Assembly (NCBI GenBank): GCA_016758965.1
Contig: JAEPRB010000132.1
Coordinates: 1 to 64,000, forward strand
Length of the DNA: 64,000 bases
Direction of reading: 5' to 3'
From: Circinella minor
Lineage: Eukaryota > Mucoromycota > Mucoromycetes > Mucorales > Lichtheimiaceae
Below, piece by piece: positions 34,627 through 47,076 of the stretch (position 1 is its first letter; each line of letters opens with the position of its first letter). Below the pieces are notes generated by a model. It was not told the origin of the DNA. It saw nothing but the letters and a program-made list of their open reading frames with translations, and ran no database searches. Made by a program: the position numbers and the translations under genes.

Positions 34627-37600
34627 AAAATGGATCGAGGGAAGAAAAATGGATTGTTAAAAAAAAAAAAAGTACTTACCGAGTTCTTGGTTCCTTGAAA
34701 AAAAAAAGAGAGAAAGAAAAAAGAGAAAGCTCCAGAATGAACCCCTTTTATGCTTTCTTTCTTTTTGAAAATCCGATAACAACGGTCCCTCATGTATCAA
34801 TGCTTCGGTAGAGAGTAATTTCTTCTCTATGATATAGGCAAGCAAAAACAAAGTGAAGGTGAAAAGTAAACTGAGAGAAGTATAAGTTTTATGCTGAGAC
34901 AACACTATGTTTCACCTTTACATAATGATCTTAAAATAAGGTTTCCCCGCATTATTTTCAGGGCGTGAAACTATTAGTCGCACAGGGCAGCAAAAATATT
35001 ATTTATGGGCTTACACTTTTTTTTTCCTTTTATAAATTCGCAATTAGTTCTTTTTTCATTGAAAAGCATTGTTCTTTAATGCAATATCTGATCATTATAA
35101 AGAGCATTGTTTCTTAATTGGACCCCCCTCCTTTTTTTTTGCACCACTCGAAATGTTATGCATCTAAAACAAATCACCAAGTAACTTTTTATAAAAAGAT
35201 CTTTGGAAAATGGTAGCATGTGAATTAAAAAGATACCCTTTTTTGTTGACTCGTATACAATGTAGTAACATAATTATCAACCTATGGTATTTATTACAGC
35301 ATCTCTATGTAACATTAAAATTAGATACTTCATGGTTGCCATGATTTCATATGAGCTACATATATGGAGGTCGTTGAGCAAACATAACGATATAGTTATG
35401 GGAAGAAAAGATATGAAACTTAATAAAATTCTTCACGATGTAAAAATTATACAGTACATATAGTGTATAAATAAAAAGGATATGGCATCAGACTGTTATT
35501 CATCTTTGTAATAAAGTGGGTCCGAAAATCAGAGGGTATTCATAACAATTTTCAAAAATCATATTTCTCGTATTTTACTTTTTGCTACGTACGATAATAT
35601 CAAATAGATCTCTGAAGGCCAGCAAAATTATTACTACGTATTGAATGTACTTAAGGCTTTAACTGGTTTTTAGCTGACGTAATAGATAGCATTGATATTT
35701 CTTTTTGGACTATTATTATGAGTAAAGAAATGTTTAGTAGCGATTCACTTTCATATTTTGTCTCCTAATTTATTATAAATAACAAAAACATGATAAACTC
35801 AGATACGACAATAGGATTAAAAAAAATTGTGTGTAGTTACAACAGATTTTTCAATTTCTATCACACCACAAAAGCCTTTTTACTTTTTATCCACAATCAT
35901 CTTCTTTTGAAGCTATAATAAAAGAGCTAGAAATAGAGGGGGGGTTGTTGTACCCAGTATTAGTGTTTGCTTTATCCTTACTCCTTATCCGAAAATAACA
36001 TGATCGAAATTTAAGCTTCTGTGGTTACCGTCAAAACTACTATTGTTATCCAAAACATTAGCGACATCCAGGTATCATCGTTACATTTCAAATGAGAGAT
36101 ATTTGTATCATCATGACCAATTGTGTATCCATGTACAAATATGAAATTCATCTCGAGATTATATCCAACCATTATTCCAACCGAGTACATATCCAAAATA
36201 TCAATCCTAGCCCCATCCATCCAATATTCACAAAAAAATAATCCATATCAACTGCTATGTCCATTCCCAGTTATGACCTGATCATAACAAAATAGTCGAA
36301 TCAACATCTGCTGCTAAAATGCACGTTTAATTAAATTTCGATTTGTATAATTAATCACAGGTCAAAGATGTTCTTGCCCTTGGTATATTATCCATCAAAA
36401 AAAAATAACTACGGCTGTCTCATCCATGTTTACATCCACAAATTTATTCCCACTGTCATTGTCCACAAAAGTATATCTATCAAAAGTGTTGTAAGTGCTT
36501 TTTTTTTATCCAGTCTAGCTGATAAAAGTCGGTAGTGGTGCGTTGAACAATCCTTATCCGTTGATATGATTACATCAGCACAGTCTGTATACTGAATATG
36601 GTGACGCTATTTCCTACTTCATTTCTATCCACATTAACAATCCTTCTTGTCCACGCGTTAATCTAGGTTCAGTTGGGTAGATTGATTGACTGATGAAGTT
36701 TTTTTTTTTACTAAAAAAAAGTCATATTTTGCATGTTGTCTTTGGCCACTTTTTTTAACGGATATCATTTGGTCAGACGTATATTATTATAATGATGATG
36801 TTATTTGAAGTTGCCCATGTTGTTGCTTCTTAGTTATTTTTGAAATTCAAAAGAACAAGGTTTATGTTTTTTTAAGAAAGAAGGAATATAAGATTATCCC
36901 AAGCGGTGTATTTATACCCACGTGTCACAAACTTGGTGTAACAACAAAAAATTTTACGAGTCGAGATGTATTATCATAATGAAAAGAGATTAAGTGAAAC
37001 GAAAGATATCAATCTATTGCTTGTAGTTACAAGCTCATTCTGTCTGTGAGAATCTAGTCTATCATAGATAGATTGGTATGTCATGATTTCCGCAAACATT
37101 CAACTATAGATACTTGTTTCTCTGCTTCTTCACTCTACACAATCACTAATCCAACACACCGTCTTCTACAACCAAAATACAATAAAAAGAGTTCAGTTAA
37201 ATAGAAAATCTTAAACGCAACTGTGTCATCCAGATACTAAAGAGAACAGATGATGTAATTTTAGTACTAGATCCTGGTCATGGATTAGGAAAAATTGAGC
37301 AAGATCTTACTACTGTTGAAGTTCTATTAGTATATTGACCTAATAATTAACATCTTGTTGAAAATAATTGAGTTATACAAAAAAATAATACTTCTTACAA
37401 TGTAGACTGCAACGCGACCTAATCAAAAAGCAATATTTTTTTTTTCTTTACATAAACATACTGTACACATCCGTGCGCCACATTCACTCTCTTTAGTTAC
37501 TCTACCGCCTGAGGGTAGTACGAAAAGTGTTCCAGTGTAACCTCCTCCTTGACGATGATGATAAATTAAATTTTTATTTTTATTTTCAACGCGCTATATT

Positions 37601-38010
37601 TCTATGGTTACTATATTTCTTGGTGATTTACTACTACCAAACCAAATTAGCTATTGTTCTTGACTACCTTTGAGATTATAGGAAAACCTTATATAGTTCT
37701 ACGTACAGTATATAAAGTCAAGTTTACTTATTATACTAAATCAAGCCTTGTATTATAAAAAATATTGCTTTACAATCAAGATAAACTTTACTTTGAATCT
37801 ACTATTATATAATCATAATGTCATTTGAGGGATATTGGATTACAAAAGGTGTACACAATAAAGAATTGTTTATGTAATTATTGAGGACTGAGAACATGCT
37901 ACGTACCGTACGTAAAATAAGCTACTAGCCTACATGTGGCTTTTTTTCTTAATGAAAAACTCTCTTTTACACAAGCTTTTAATATTTAATCCATGTCAGT
38001 AATGGGGTAA
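34627..38010. other. Long stretch without a supported gene
   Basis: AT-rich. A 69-codon minus-strand frame at 36011-36220 (MDGARIDILDMYSVGIMVGY and a hydrophobic C-terminus) has unusually protein-like composition but no family match and no splice partner. No rRNA or tRNA signature was seen. Confidence 0.45.
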
Positions 38011-38085
38011 GCTCTTTTATTTAGTCATGTACCTTAAAATTCATGGTCTCATTTTACTTTTACATTCACTTTTTATTATATTTTC
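38011..38085. repeat. Dispersed repeat shared with 32157-32220 (inverted)
   Basis: Carries AGTCATGTACCTTAAAATTC and ATTTTACTTTTACATT, the inverted counterpart of the stretch left of the Mutator-like MITE. It leads into a frame with KVYSDLNRHLSKIERYFQ and NHIATKEVVKILLV (about 38095-38230), which is protein-like but unassigned. That frame could be the tail of a transposase. Confidence 0.4.
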
Positions 38086-38233
38086 TCGATTATAAGGTTT
38101 ATTCTGATTTAAACCGTCATTTGTCCAAAATTGAGAGATATTTTCAGATACCTCCTCCAAGTAATCATATTGCCACCAAGGAGGTTGTCAAAATTCTACT
38201 AGTCATAGATAAGTCTGTGAAATACTATTTTAA

Positions 38234-38434
38234 TTGCTGTGGGGGCGGGGTAGCCAACTGAAAACAAAGGGAAGAGCTGAGATGACGTTAAAAAAAAGCT
38301 GCATTACTAATTTTACCAATAAAAAGACCCATATTATATTATAAAATAATACTATTATAAACCTGGGTAAATATTTGGGAATAAGCTCACTGGGTACCAG
38401 TTTATCGAATCACCGGTTTAACAAATAATCATTG
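38234..38434 (+). mobile_element. Decayed right half of the pogo-like element
   Basis: From GTAGCCAA through GAAAACAAAG, AGAGCTGAGATGACGTTAAA, CTGCATTACT and TAAATATTTGGGA this matches 31431-31600 of the 824-bp element. It ends with a degraded inverted repeat, ACCGGTTTAACAAATAATCA, followed by TTG and TA. The left end is absent or unrecognisable. Confidence 0.65.
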
Positions 38435-39176
38435 TATTGTTCATCTTTATGAAAAATATAAAATAAAAAGAGTTTCCTTATCTCATAACCCTAGATAATA
38501 GATATTTTATAAGAAAAAAAAAAGGATAATTTGAAAAACGAAAGAGAGGATATTTTATATTTTATTTTTATGACAGCGACAAATTTATTTCTGATTGTAC
38601 GACATTTTGTTCCTGTGAGAACGAAATCGTATGATGAGGTGACTGAACAACATAAATTTGTATTGAGATCAAAACTGTATAACTCACTCGTTTGTTAAAA
38701 AAAATATGAGACATGTATTTTCTATAGTTACTCTATATACAAATAATTTGACGTTTATATATAAAAAAGGAATTAATTCATTATCATGTAAAAGTAATTG
38801 GGGGAGTGCCGGGTTGTATAAGTTAATTCAAAAATAACGAAACAACAGATTTATTTGTTGAATCGACGTAATTGACAAAACTTACCTGAATCTGAAATCC
38901 TCCCCCCCCCACCACACACACACACCATATACACATGGTAACTTGTATTTTATTTTGCTATTTACGGATATTTGGTGCTTATATAAAAAATTCGTCCTGA
39001 GAAATAAAGATGGTTCCCTTTCTCCGACTTATGATCTGTTATTTAATATTATGAAAATCCTCACCCCCCCACACACACACACTTTATAAAAAGGAAGAGT
39101 AACTGTTTTTTTTTTGTTTGCTTCTTTTTCTCTTTCTATTTATTGCTCCTTTCAACTTGATTAAAAAAAAGAGAGA
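38435..39176. other. Upstream region of the second monooxygenase
   Basis: AT-rich with two C-runs followed by CACACA near 38902-38922 and 39064-39080, and a pyrimidine-rich tract just before the ATG. No coding region is supported. Confidence 0.45.
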
Positions 39177-41711
39177 ATGTCATTAAAAGATAATAATAAA
39201 AAACTTAGTGCAGCTATTATTGGCACAGGGTAAAATAAAATTTCACGTGTCTCAGTATAAAAAAACAAAACAAAACAAACAATGATTAACTCTTTTGTTT
39301 TTTGCATAACATTTAGTTTTAGTGGCATATGTGCTGCCATCAAATTAAAAAAAGAACTTGATATAGATGCACAACTTTTTGAACTTTCTAAAGATGTAGG
39401 TGGTACTTGGTATAGTAATACATATCCAGGAGCAGAATGTGATATTCCATCTCATTTATATTCACTTAGTTTCGAATTAAATGATAGCAAGTATTTCATA
39501 TTTCATTTCCTTTTCTAATATATAATATAATATATATATATATATATATAAAAGACACGTTTAATTAATATACTATTTTATATATAGCTTGGACAAAACA
39601 TTATAGTGGTCAAGCAGAAATTCATGAATATCTTCGAAATGTTGCTAAAAAACATAATCTTTATGAAAAAACCAAGTTTCAAACTGAAATTATTCATGCA
39701 GAATGGAAAGAAAAAGAACAAAAATGGTTTCTTAAATGGAGAAATACAAATAATCATCAAGAAACTAATTCTGCTTATTATGATGTTTTGTAAGTAATAG
39801 TGTTGGGGTCGGGTTTTAACTTTAGAGGAATGGGGGAGAGGAGGAGGAGACAGAAAAAAAAAAAGAAGGTTTAAATGTGACACAAAAGTAGTTTTTTTTT
39901 TTTTTTTGACAGGTTTTAACTTTTAATATTTTAGATTTTCTGGTCTTGGTCCTTTACGTATACCCAATATTCCTAAAGAATTTTCTAAATTTCAAGGACC
40001 TATTGTTCATACAGCACAATGGGATGCTACTATTGATTATACAAATAAACGTATTGCAATTATAGGTTCGGGTGCTACGTAAGTATATCTCTGCTGTTAC
40101 TTAGTTTTTTTTGATGACACACTTTTTAGTAAGAAATAAATAATAATATCATTACTCTCTACGTAATTTTAGAGCTGTTCAAGTAATTCCTCAAATTCGT
40201 AAAATAGCTTCTCATGTATATAGTTATCAACGTACAAGAGCTTGGACTGTGTTACGGGATCAATTTTCTTATCCACGTATCATTAAATTTATTTTTCGAT
40301 GGTTACCATTCCTTATGAGATTTTATCGAATTTTCTTATTTTTACAGGTAATATATACTAGTTCTTTTTTTTTTTCTTTTTTCTTTAATAACTCTAACAA
40401 AATATGATAATGATTATTATTATTATTATTTTAGCATGAAGTATATTATGTCGCTTTTGGATATTATAAATCCTTAATAGCACGTAGTTTTCAAAAATTA
40501 ATGGAAAAAGTTTTAGCTTGGCGTCTTAAACGTGTAGGTCGTTCTGATTTACTTTCTACTTTAACACCAGGTAAAAAAGAAAAGAGGTTTTGAATTAATA
40601 ATTTTTTTTTTTTTTTTTTTTTTTTTGATATTTCAATTGATATTTTCTATTTTATTTTTTTTAAAGATTATCCTATTGGATGTAAACGTGTTGCCAAATC
40701 TGAAATTTATGTTGAAGCATTAGCTAAACCTAATGTTACTGTGATACCTTGTGGTGTGAGTGATATTAAAGGTCGTACATTAATTGATAAAGAAGGAAAT
40801 GAAACAGAAGTAGATATTTTAATTCTTGCTACTGGATTTGATACTCAAGGATTTACAGGAAATCTTGATAGTAAGTTTAAAGTGGTTGTTGTTGTTGTTG
40901 TTGCTGAGTGTAATATTTATATATTTACATATTGAAAAATTTATTTAGTTTATGGAAGAAATAAGACTTTATTAGATGAGAAATGGAGAAAAGAATTTCC
41001 TAAAACATACAAAGTATGTATATTATTTTAAATGGGATGGAATCAAGTAGTTATTTAATAATAATAATAATAATAATCATCTATGTATGTATGTATGTAA
41101 TATAGACTGTTACTGTTCATGGATATCCAAATTTCTTTTCTCTTTTAGCTGCTTCATCTGCATTGGGTCATAATACTGTTGTTGCTCAAGCTGAAATGTA
41201 AGTATTTTTTTTTTCAAATCTATATATAAAATTATATTATGAATCCTAATTTCTTACATTATATTTAAAACAAAGCCAAGTGGATTACTCTATTCAATGT
41301 TTAAAACATATGATTAAAAATAACTTGGGTGCATTAGAACCAAAAGCATCTGCACAAGAACGATTTTCTAAAGAACTTCAAAAAAGTTTTAATGGAACCG
41401 TATGGAAAGGAGGTAATAATAATAATAATAATAAATAATAATGTATGAATGAATGATTAATTGTTTCTATCTTATACGTAATATAGGTTGTAACTCTTGG
41501 TATTTGAATGATGCAGGAGAGGTAAAAAAAAAAAATTTAAGAAATACGTATAAAATCATTTAAGATTTGTTTTAACAAGAGTTTATTAATTATTTAGGTT
41601 TATGGTCTTTGGAGTGGTACTATTATTTCATTCTATTGGGCACTTCGTAAACCAGATTTCCGTGATTTTATAGAATATAAAAAGACGGATGGTATTAATC
41701 TATCAATGTAA
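39177..41711 (+). CDS. Baeyer-Villiger-type flavin monooxygenase, 508 aa, 12 exons
   Basis: Second class B monooxygenase; same predicted chemistry as the gene at 8362-11115, substrate unknown. Exons 39177-39229, 39317-39486, 39588-39789, 39935-40078, 40173-40347, 40435-40570, 40667-40870, 40949-41013, 41106-41197, 41276-41412, 41487-41521 and 41598-41711 (1527 nt). Motifs: FAD Rossmann GTGFSG at 16-21, DVGGTWYSNTYPGAECDIP, Baeyer-Villiger fingerprint FQGPIVHTAQWD at 161-172, second Rossmann GSGATA at 186-191, and LATGFD. The only join that keeps frame between exons 2 and 3 uses a GC donor (A/GCAAGT at 39487) and gives LNDTWTKHYSGQ. All other introns are GT-AG. Eight exon lengths are identical to those of the paralogue (202, 136, 204, 65, 92, 137, 35 and a fused 170), so the two arose by duplication. 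Confidence 0.92.
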
Positions 41712-42135
41712 CTATATAATATGAGTGATGATTAACATGCAACAAAGAAGAAATTCTATTCACTATTTCATTTTGTTAATGAAAAACGTATTCCCCCTAT
41801 ACTCCCCTCTTTCATTTATTATATAGACAATTATTTTAACTTATATCCATTAATAATATATAACTAATTAATATACTATTTTTTTTTTTTTGAAATCAAA
41901 ACTTATTACGTAATATCCAAACTTTTTATTATTATGCAAAACACCTAAAAAAAAAAAAGAGTGAGATGGTGTGTGTCTCTAAATAAAATAATTCTTTTGA
42001 ATCTGAATTCCCCTTTGTATTACCTTCTTTGGCTATTTTTTTTTTTTTTTACTTTGCAAAAAAAAAAAAAAGTTCTTTTATTTCACCCCCACTCCCCCCC
42101 CCTTCTTCCCTCCCCCCATTTCGCTTTCATACATT
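41712..42135. promoter_or_regulatory. Intergenic region upstream of the FHA kinase
   Basis: About 420 bp, ending in a C/T-rich leader at about 42075-42130 (CCCCCACTCCCCCCCCTTC) directly before the start codon. Similar pyrimidine leaders precede several genes here. Confidence 0.4.
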
Positions 42136-45026
42136 ATGAATCAAGTATCAAAATATCACGATCGTAAAAGACTTGTTGGTTTTCTTCGTGGGGCTAGTGA
42201 TTTAACAGAAGGAATTTGTAAATTAAAAATTCTTTTTTAAACAAAAAAAACAACAAAATAACAATGATTTTCTTATACTAATCTTTTTCAATTTATTCAT
42301 TAATAAAGTAATTCCTATTGTACTTGGTGAAAGAATAACCATTGGTCGTTTTGAAAATTGGTATGTTTTCTTTTTAATGATTATTTATTGAGAACATTTC
42401 ATTTCGCGTTAATTTTTTTTTTTTTTTTTTTTTAGTACTTTAAGGATCGATCTTCCAGGAATTGAAGAAATTCACGCGCATATTTATACCGTAATAAAAT
42501 AAAACCTAAATCAAGTTTTTTTAAAAAAAAATAACTCTTTTTTATTTTTATTTTTTAATTTGTTAGGATGCAACAATGGAATTTGGTGGATCAGTATATC
42601 TTTATGTAAATAATAAAAAAAAAAAAAAAAAGAGAAAAAGGAAGAACAATAGTTTTAACTAAAATTCTATTTTGATTAGGTACATAATAGTATTGTTTAT
42701 TGTAAGTTGAAGCCCGACCCCCCCCCCTTTTTTTTTTTGATCTAAAGAAAAAAAAAAAATACTAAAGAAATGAATCATAGTAAATAATAGACCTATTAAA
42801 CCTAAAAGTTCAGTCATGTTATTTTCTGGTTGTATGTTTTATTTTGCTCATTCAGAAGTTCGTAAGTTATATATTTTTCAACGTATAGCGCAAAAATAAA
42901 TAAATAAATAAATAATATTAATTACTTAATGAAAAAATATAGAATTTTATTATACTTCAATGACAGCTGCTACATATCCATTTCAAAAATCATTACTTGA
43001 AGAACCTATGGATCATATACAATTTCTCAAGGTAAAATAATATGTAATAATAATAATATTAAAGAAAGAATGAGTAAGGTTAATATCTTCTTTTCCCCCT
43101 CCCCCAACTGGATAATAGAAATGTAATCCACCTATCAAATTAGATAATAATTATGTAAATGATTTAAAATGGAATGTTGTAAGACTTCCAGATATAATTG
43201 GACATGGAAAAACATCTATTGTCTATTTATCAGTTCCATATGCTGTTCCTCAAGGTATACCTATATTTCAATTTGCTTGTAAAGTCATAACCATTCAACC
43301 TATTGCAGAAAGTCATGGATTAGCTTTTATGAAATCACCCAATCGATCATTTAAAGTTCGATTTGATATAGAAGTAGAAATATTAAAAGCTGCTAGACAT
43401 GTAAGTAAAGAGAAAAAAAAAGATACGTAAAAAATAATTTTACTAATAAGTATTATTATTTATAGCCATGTATACCCTATTTTGTTGGTCAATATGTAGT
43501 CGATGAAATGAATGGTTGTAATAGATATTTACATCTTTTTACTCCACTGTATGTATTATTACTTATTTTATTAATTCTATCCATGATATATATATTAATT
43601 AACTTTTATATTTTTCAAGTGCATGTGGTGGTACTTTACAAACATTAATTGATAAAAAGATAAAATATCCAGCTTCAGATAATTTAAGTAAAGAAAAAAT
43701 TCGATTCATCTTTTATCAATTATTACATGGTGTTCATGTAAGTTTATATATATATATATATAATAATAATAACATTGACTTTGAAATATATATACTAACA
43801 TTATTATTCAGCATTTACATAGATTATATACTAATTCAGCTAAAAAATTATATATTCATGGAGGTAAAAAAAAAAAAAAAAATAATGAAGAATTTATAAT
43901 GATAGACGCGAGAATATATATTTTAAATATTCATTTTATGCTCTTTTTTTTACAGATATAAAGGTAAAAAAAAAAATAGAAAGGATTAATTAAATATACT
44001 ACTAAATAATTAATTAATTAATTATATTATTATTATTATAATAGCCAGAAAATATACTTGTAATGAATGATACGGATAGACCTTATATAGTTATATCTGA
44101 TTTTGGACATGCTATTAGTATAAAAATTGAAAACAAATTAAATCTTAATCAAAAGATTTATCCTCAATTCTTTAAAAATGAAGGAACACTTGCGTAAGAA
44201 ACTAAATAATGATTTTTCATTTATACAACAACAACAACAATAACTGATTTGTATTTGTATTTCTATTAGTTATTTTTCTCCAGAAAGATGTGATCCACAT
44301 CATGAATGGACAATCGGTGATCATTTATATGTTGATATTTGGGCATTAGGTGTTACTTTATATCAATTAATTACTTTGGAACATCCTTTTGTTCCTATGA
44401 ATAATGATACATTGGATGAAGGTGATGAAAGTCATCAAATTATTCAAAATATTCAAAATATAAAATTAAGATTTAATCAACCTTGTTGGAGAAAAGAATA
44501 TGATATAACACGTAAGTACTTTATATATATATATATGTGTGTCTCATAGTATACTAATAATAATATGTTAATAGATATTAATTTTATAAAATCAATTTTA
44601 AACAAGACACATCGACCTTCTATTCCACAATTATTATTTCATTCATTTATGGTAAAATCAAAAAATGATATAAATATTACACGTATGCAACGTAGATGGG
44701 AGGATTATAGTGTGGATGAAGCATTTTATACCAACAACACCAACAAATTACAAGAAATATATAATGATGATGTTGATATGAATTTAATTTCTGATGAAAC
44801 TTTTGAAAAAATTCAAACGGCTTTCGAAAATAATACAGCTATCAAATTTACACTACCTGATAATATTTTACGACGATCTTATTACGAACATGATTACAAT
44901 AGTATTAGCGAAATAATTGAAAGACCAGAATCTAAAAGTGTTCGACCTTTAGAATTTTTAGATGGTTTAACACTTGATCCAGATGAACAAATTTTACTTG
45001 AAAAAGCTTCTATAATGAAAGAATGA
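42136..45026 (+). CDS. FHA-domain Ser/Thr protein kinase, 601 aa, 15 exons
   Basis: Forkhead-associated domain followed by a protein kinase, the architecture of Rad53/Chk2/Dun1 checkpoint kinases. Exons 42136-42217, 42309-42360, 42436-42490, 42567-42605, 42680-42701, 42781-42861, 42943-43031, 43119-43400, 43466-43548, 43620-43737, 43812-43863, 43956-43963, 44045-44193, 44270-44511 and 44575-45026 (1806 nt). FHA at about 30-115: ERITIGRFENC, IEEIHAHIYT, VHNSIVYLNNRPIKP. The usual Ser-x-x-His is Glu-x-x-His here. Kinase: Gly loop IGHGKTSIVYL, FACKVI, Glu in EVEILKAARH, catalytic loop HGDIKPEN at 317-324 (HGD for HRD), DFG at 340-342, SPE for APE. An 8-nt exon supplies most of Asp-Ile-Lys. The C-terminal ~100 residues are acidic and not assigned. 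It lies 424 bp downstream of the monooxygenase on the same strand. Orthology to a named checkpoint kinase is not established. Confidence 0.88.
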
Positions 45027-47041
45027 TGAATGTGGGATAATATCATCCCCCCCCTTTTTTTTTAACTCATTTTCAATCTATCTACAACAATCAAAAAATC
45101 ATTCATCCCCATATATCCGATTATGAAGGCAATTCATTTGTATACATCAGCAGCAATAACAACAACAATATTAATATGGGTTTACAACGAAATTGATAAA
45201 TGAAAGACAAAAAAAAAAAAAGTGGGGGGTTGGTTGTAATCAACAATAATAGAATTTGTTATTTAAATTTTGATTTATTCAAAACAACTGTCGCAACAAA
45301 ATAAAAAAAAATACCAAGGATATCATACCAAGAATATATATATATAAAAAAAAGTAGTCTTTCTTTTCTCGATGATAAGTTTATCCGAGAGTTAATTTTT
45401 CCACACACACACACACACACACACACCCCTAATTCACCCTTTTCCTTTACCTAATGACGACTATTTTTACTCTTCCCCTCTTTTCAACCATAAAATTTAT
45501 CTTTCTCCTCTCCCCCCTTCTTTGCTGATCGATCCTATTATTAAAAAAAAATATAGTGAAATGACTAAAATGTTTACTCAACAGTGAAGATCATGTGAAA
45601 AGTTTCACATGTTCTACGTACTGTACGTATCTAGTATTGAAAAAAAAAAAAAGAAAAAATATAGTTCTACATTTAAAGAAAACCTGAATAATATTCACTT
45701 GATCTTGTAACTTTTTTCTTGTGATCTTTTAATACCCTATTACTGAGCAGTGTATTACTCTTTTGTTATATATCGTTTACAGATTTATACACTATATTTC
45801 AATGAATTTTCCATGGGAACAAACAATGTAATTTAGAGTGAGGTCTAACCTATAAGTCTATAGATTTTAAAGGTGGTCTTAATAATCAGAACAACAGATA
45901 AAAAATAGTTAACATCAACTGTATAAAATAGAAATAGGGGAAGAAGAATTTGATTACATCCCGCTCCACCCCTTGAACAAAAAAAAAAAAAAAAAAAAAA
46001 TTAGACTTTCAATCTTCTTACTTAAAAATATCTTAAAACACCACTATTATCATACTTAATTCATGTCTGTACGAATAAGTTTTATATTACTGCTTTGGGG
46101 TTGTTGGAAGTTTATTCTAGTTTTGGGCTTTTTTAAATTATTATATTTATATGAATCTGGTTTAGTAATCATTTTATTTTTTATATGAAACCAAATTAAT
46201 GGTTCATGTACATAAATTTATTACAATTAGGTTTCTATTTTTTTTAATAATATCATTATTTCCTGATGGACTACAAACATACTGTATTTATCGAAAGAAA
46301 AAAGCTGTTGATTAATAATAAAAACACATTTCATGGTGATAAAATCATATAGTAACGGTATTTATCTTAGCAACACCTATTTTTGTTTCCATGGAATCTG
46401 TTTTAAAGAAAAAGAATTATTGTTACTGAATCAAGGCTTTCTTAATACATCTTTTTTTTTTAATTAATAATATATTCACATGGGAAAAACAAAACAAAAG
46501 AGAATTGTTGTTATCAAAGATGATAATTTATAAAAAAAAAAAAAAATGTTTTTCTATGTTAAAATTGACAAAATGTCAATGAAAGGGGAATACATATAAA
46601 AGATAATATATATATATATATATATATATATTGTGCATGACATAATATATACCTATAGGCCTGAGCGTAAAAACAGTATTTTCTAGATTTTCCGCTTTTT
46701 ATTATTAACCACCCAATCGAACCAATTATTATAATAAATATTTATTTCTTGTGTGACTAAAAAGAAAGACGAAGAATAAGCCCATTTAGTTAAAATAATT
46801 TTATTCACAGAAAATCACTTGTTTCTTATTATTATTGGCTTGGGGGGGTTATTGTTTAATTATTTTATGTTTTTTTTTTGCGTCTGGAACGGTCGTATAA
46901 AAATTTCGGAGAACGTGTAACACAAAAATATGCTCTCTTTTTGTCTATAAATAGGTTATAAGCTTAACCCTTTTTTTTTTTTTTTTTTTTACTTCTTTTT
47001 ATTCTAAATCCATGATCATCACTTAATATGGAACTTAGAGC

Positions 47042-47076
<35 letters not shown>

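Noticed and set aside
36011..36220. 69-codon minus-strand frame with a hydrophobic C-terminus
   Set aside because: Protein-like composition, but no family, no splice sites and no neighbouring coding sequence; too weak to call a gene.
42661..42800. Acceptor at 42790 for exon 6 of the FHA kinase
   Set aside because: It throws the exon into a frame without FHA features. The acceptor at 42780 gives VYLNNRPIKP and keeps phase throughout.
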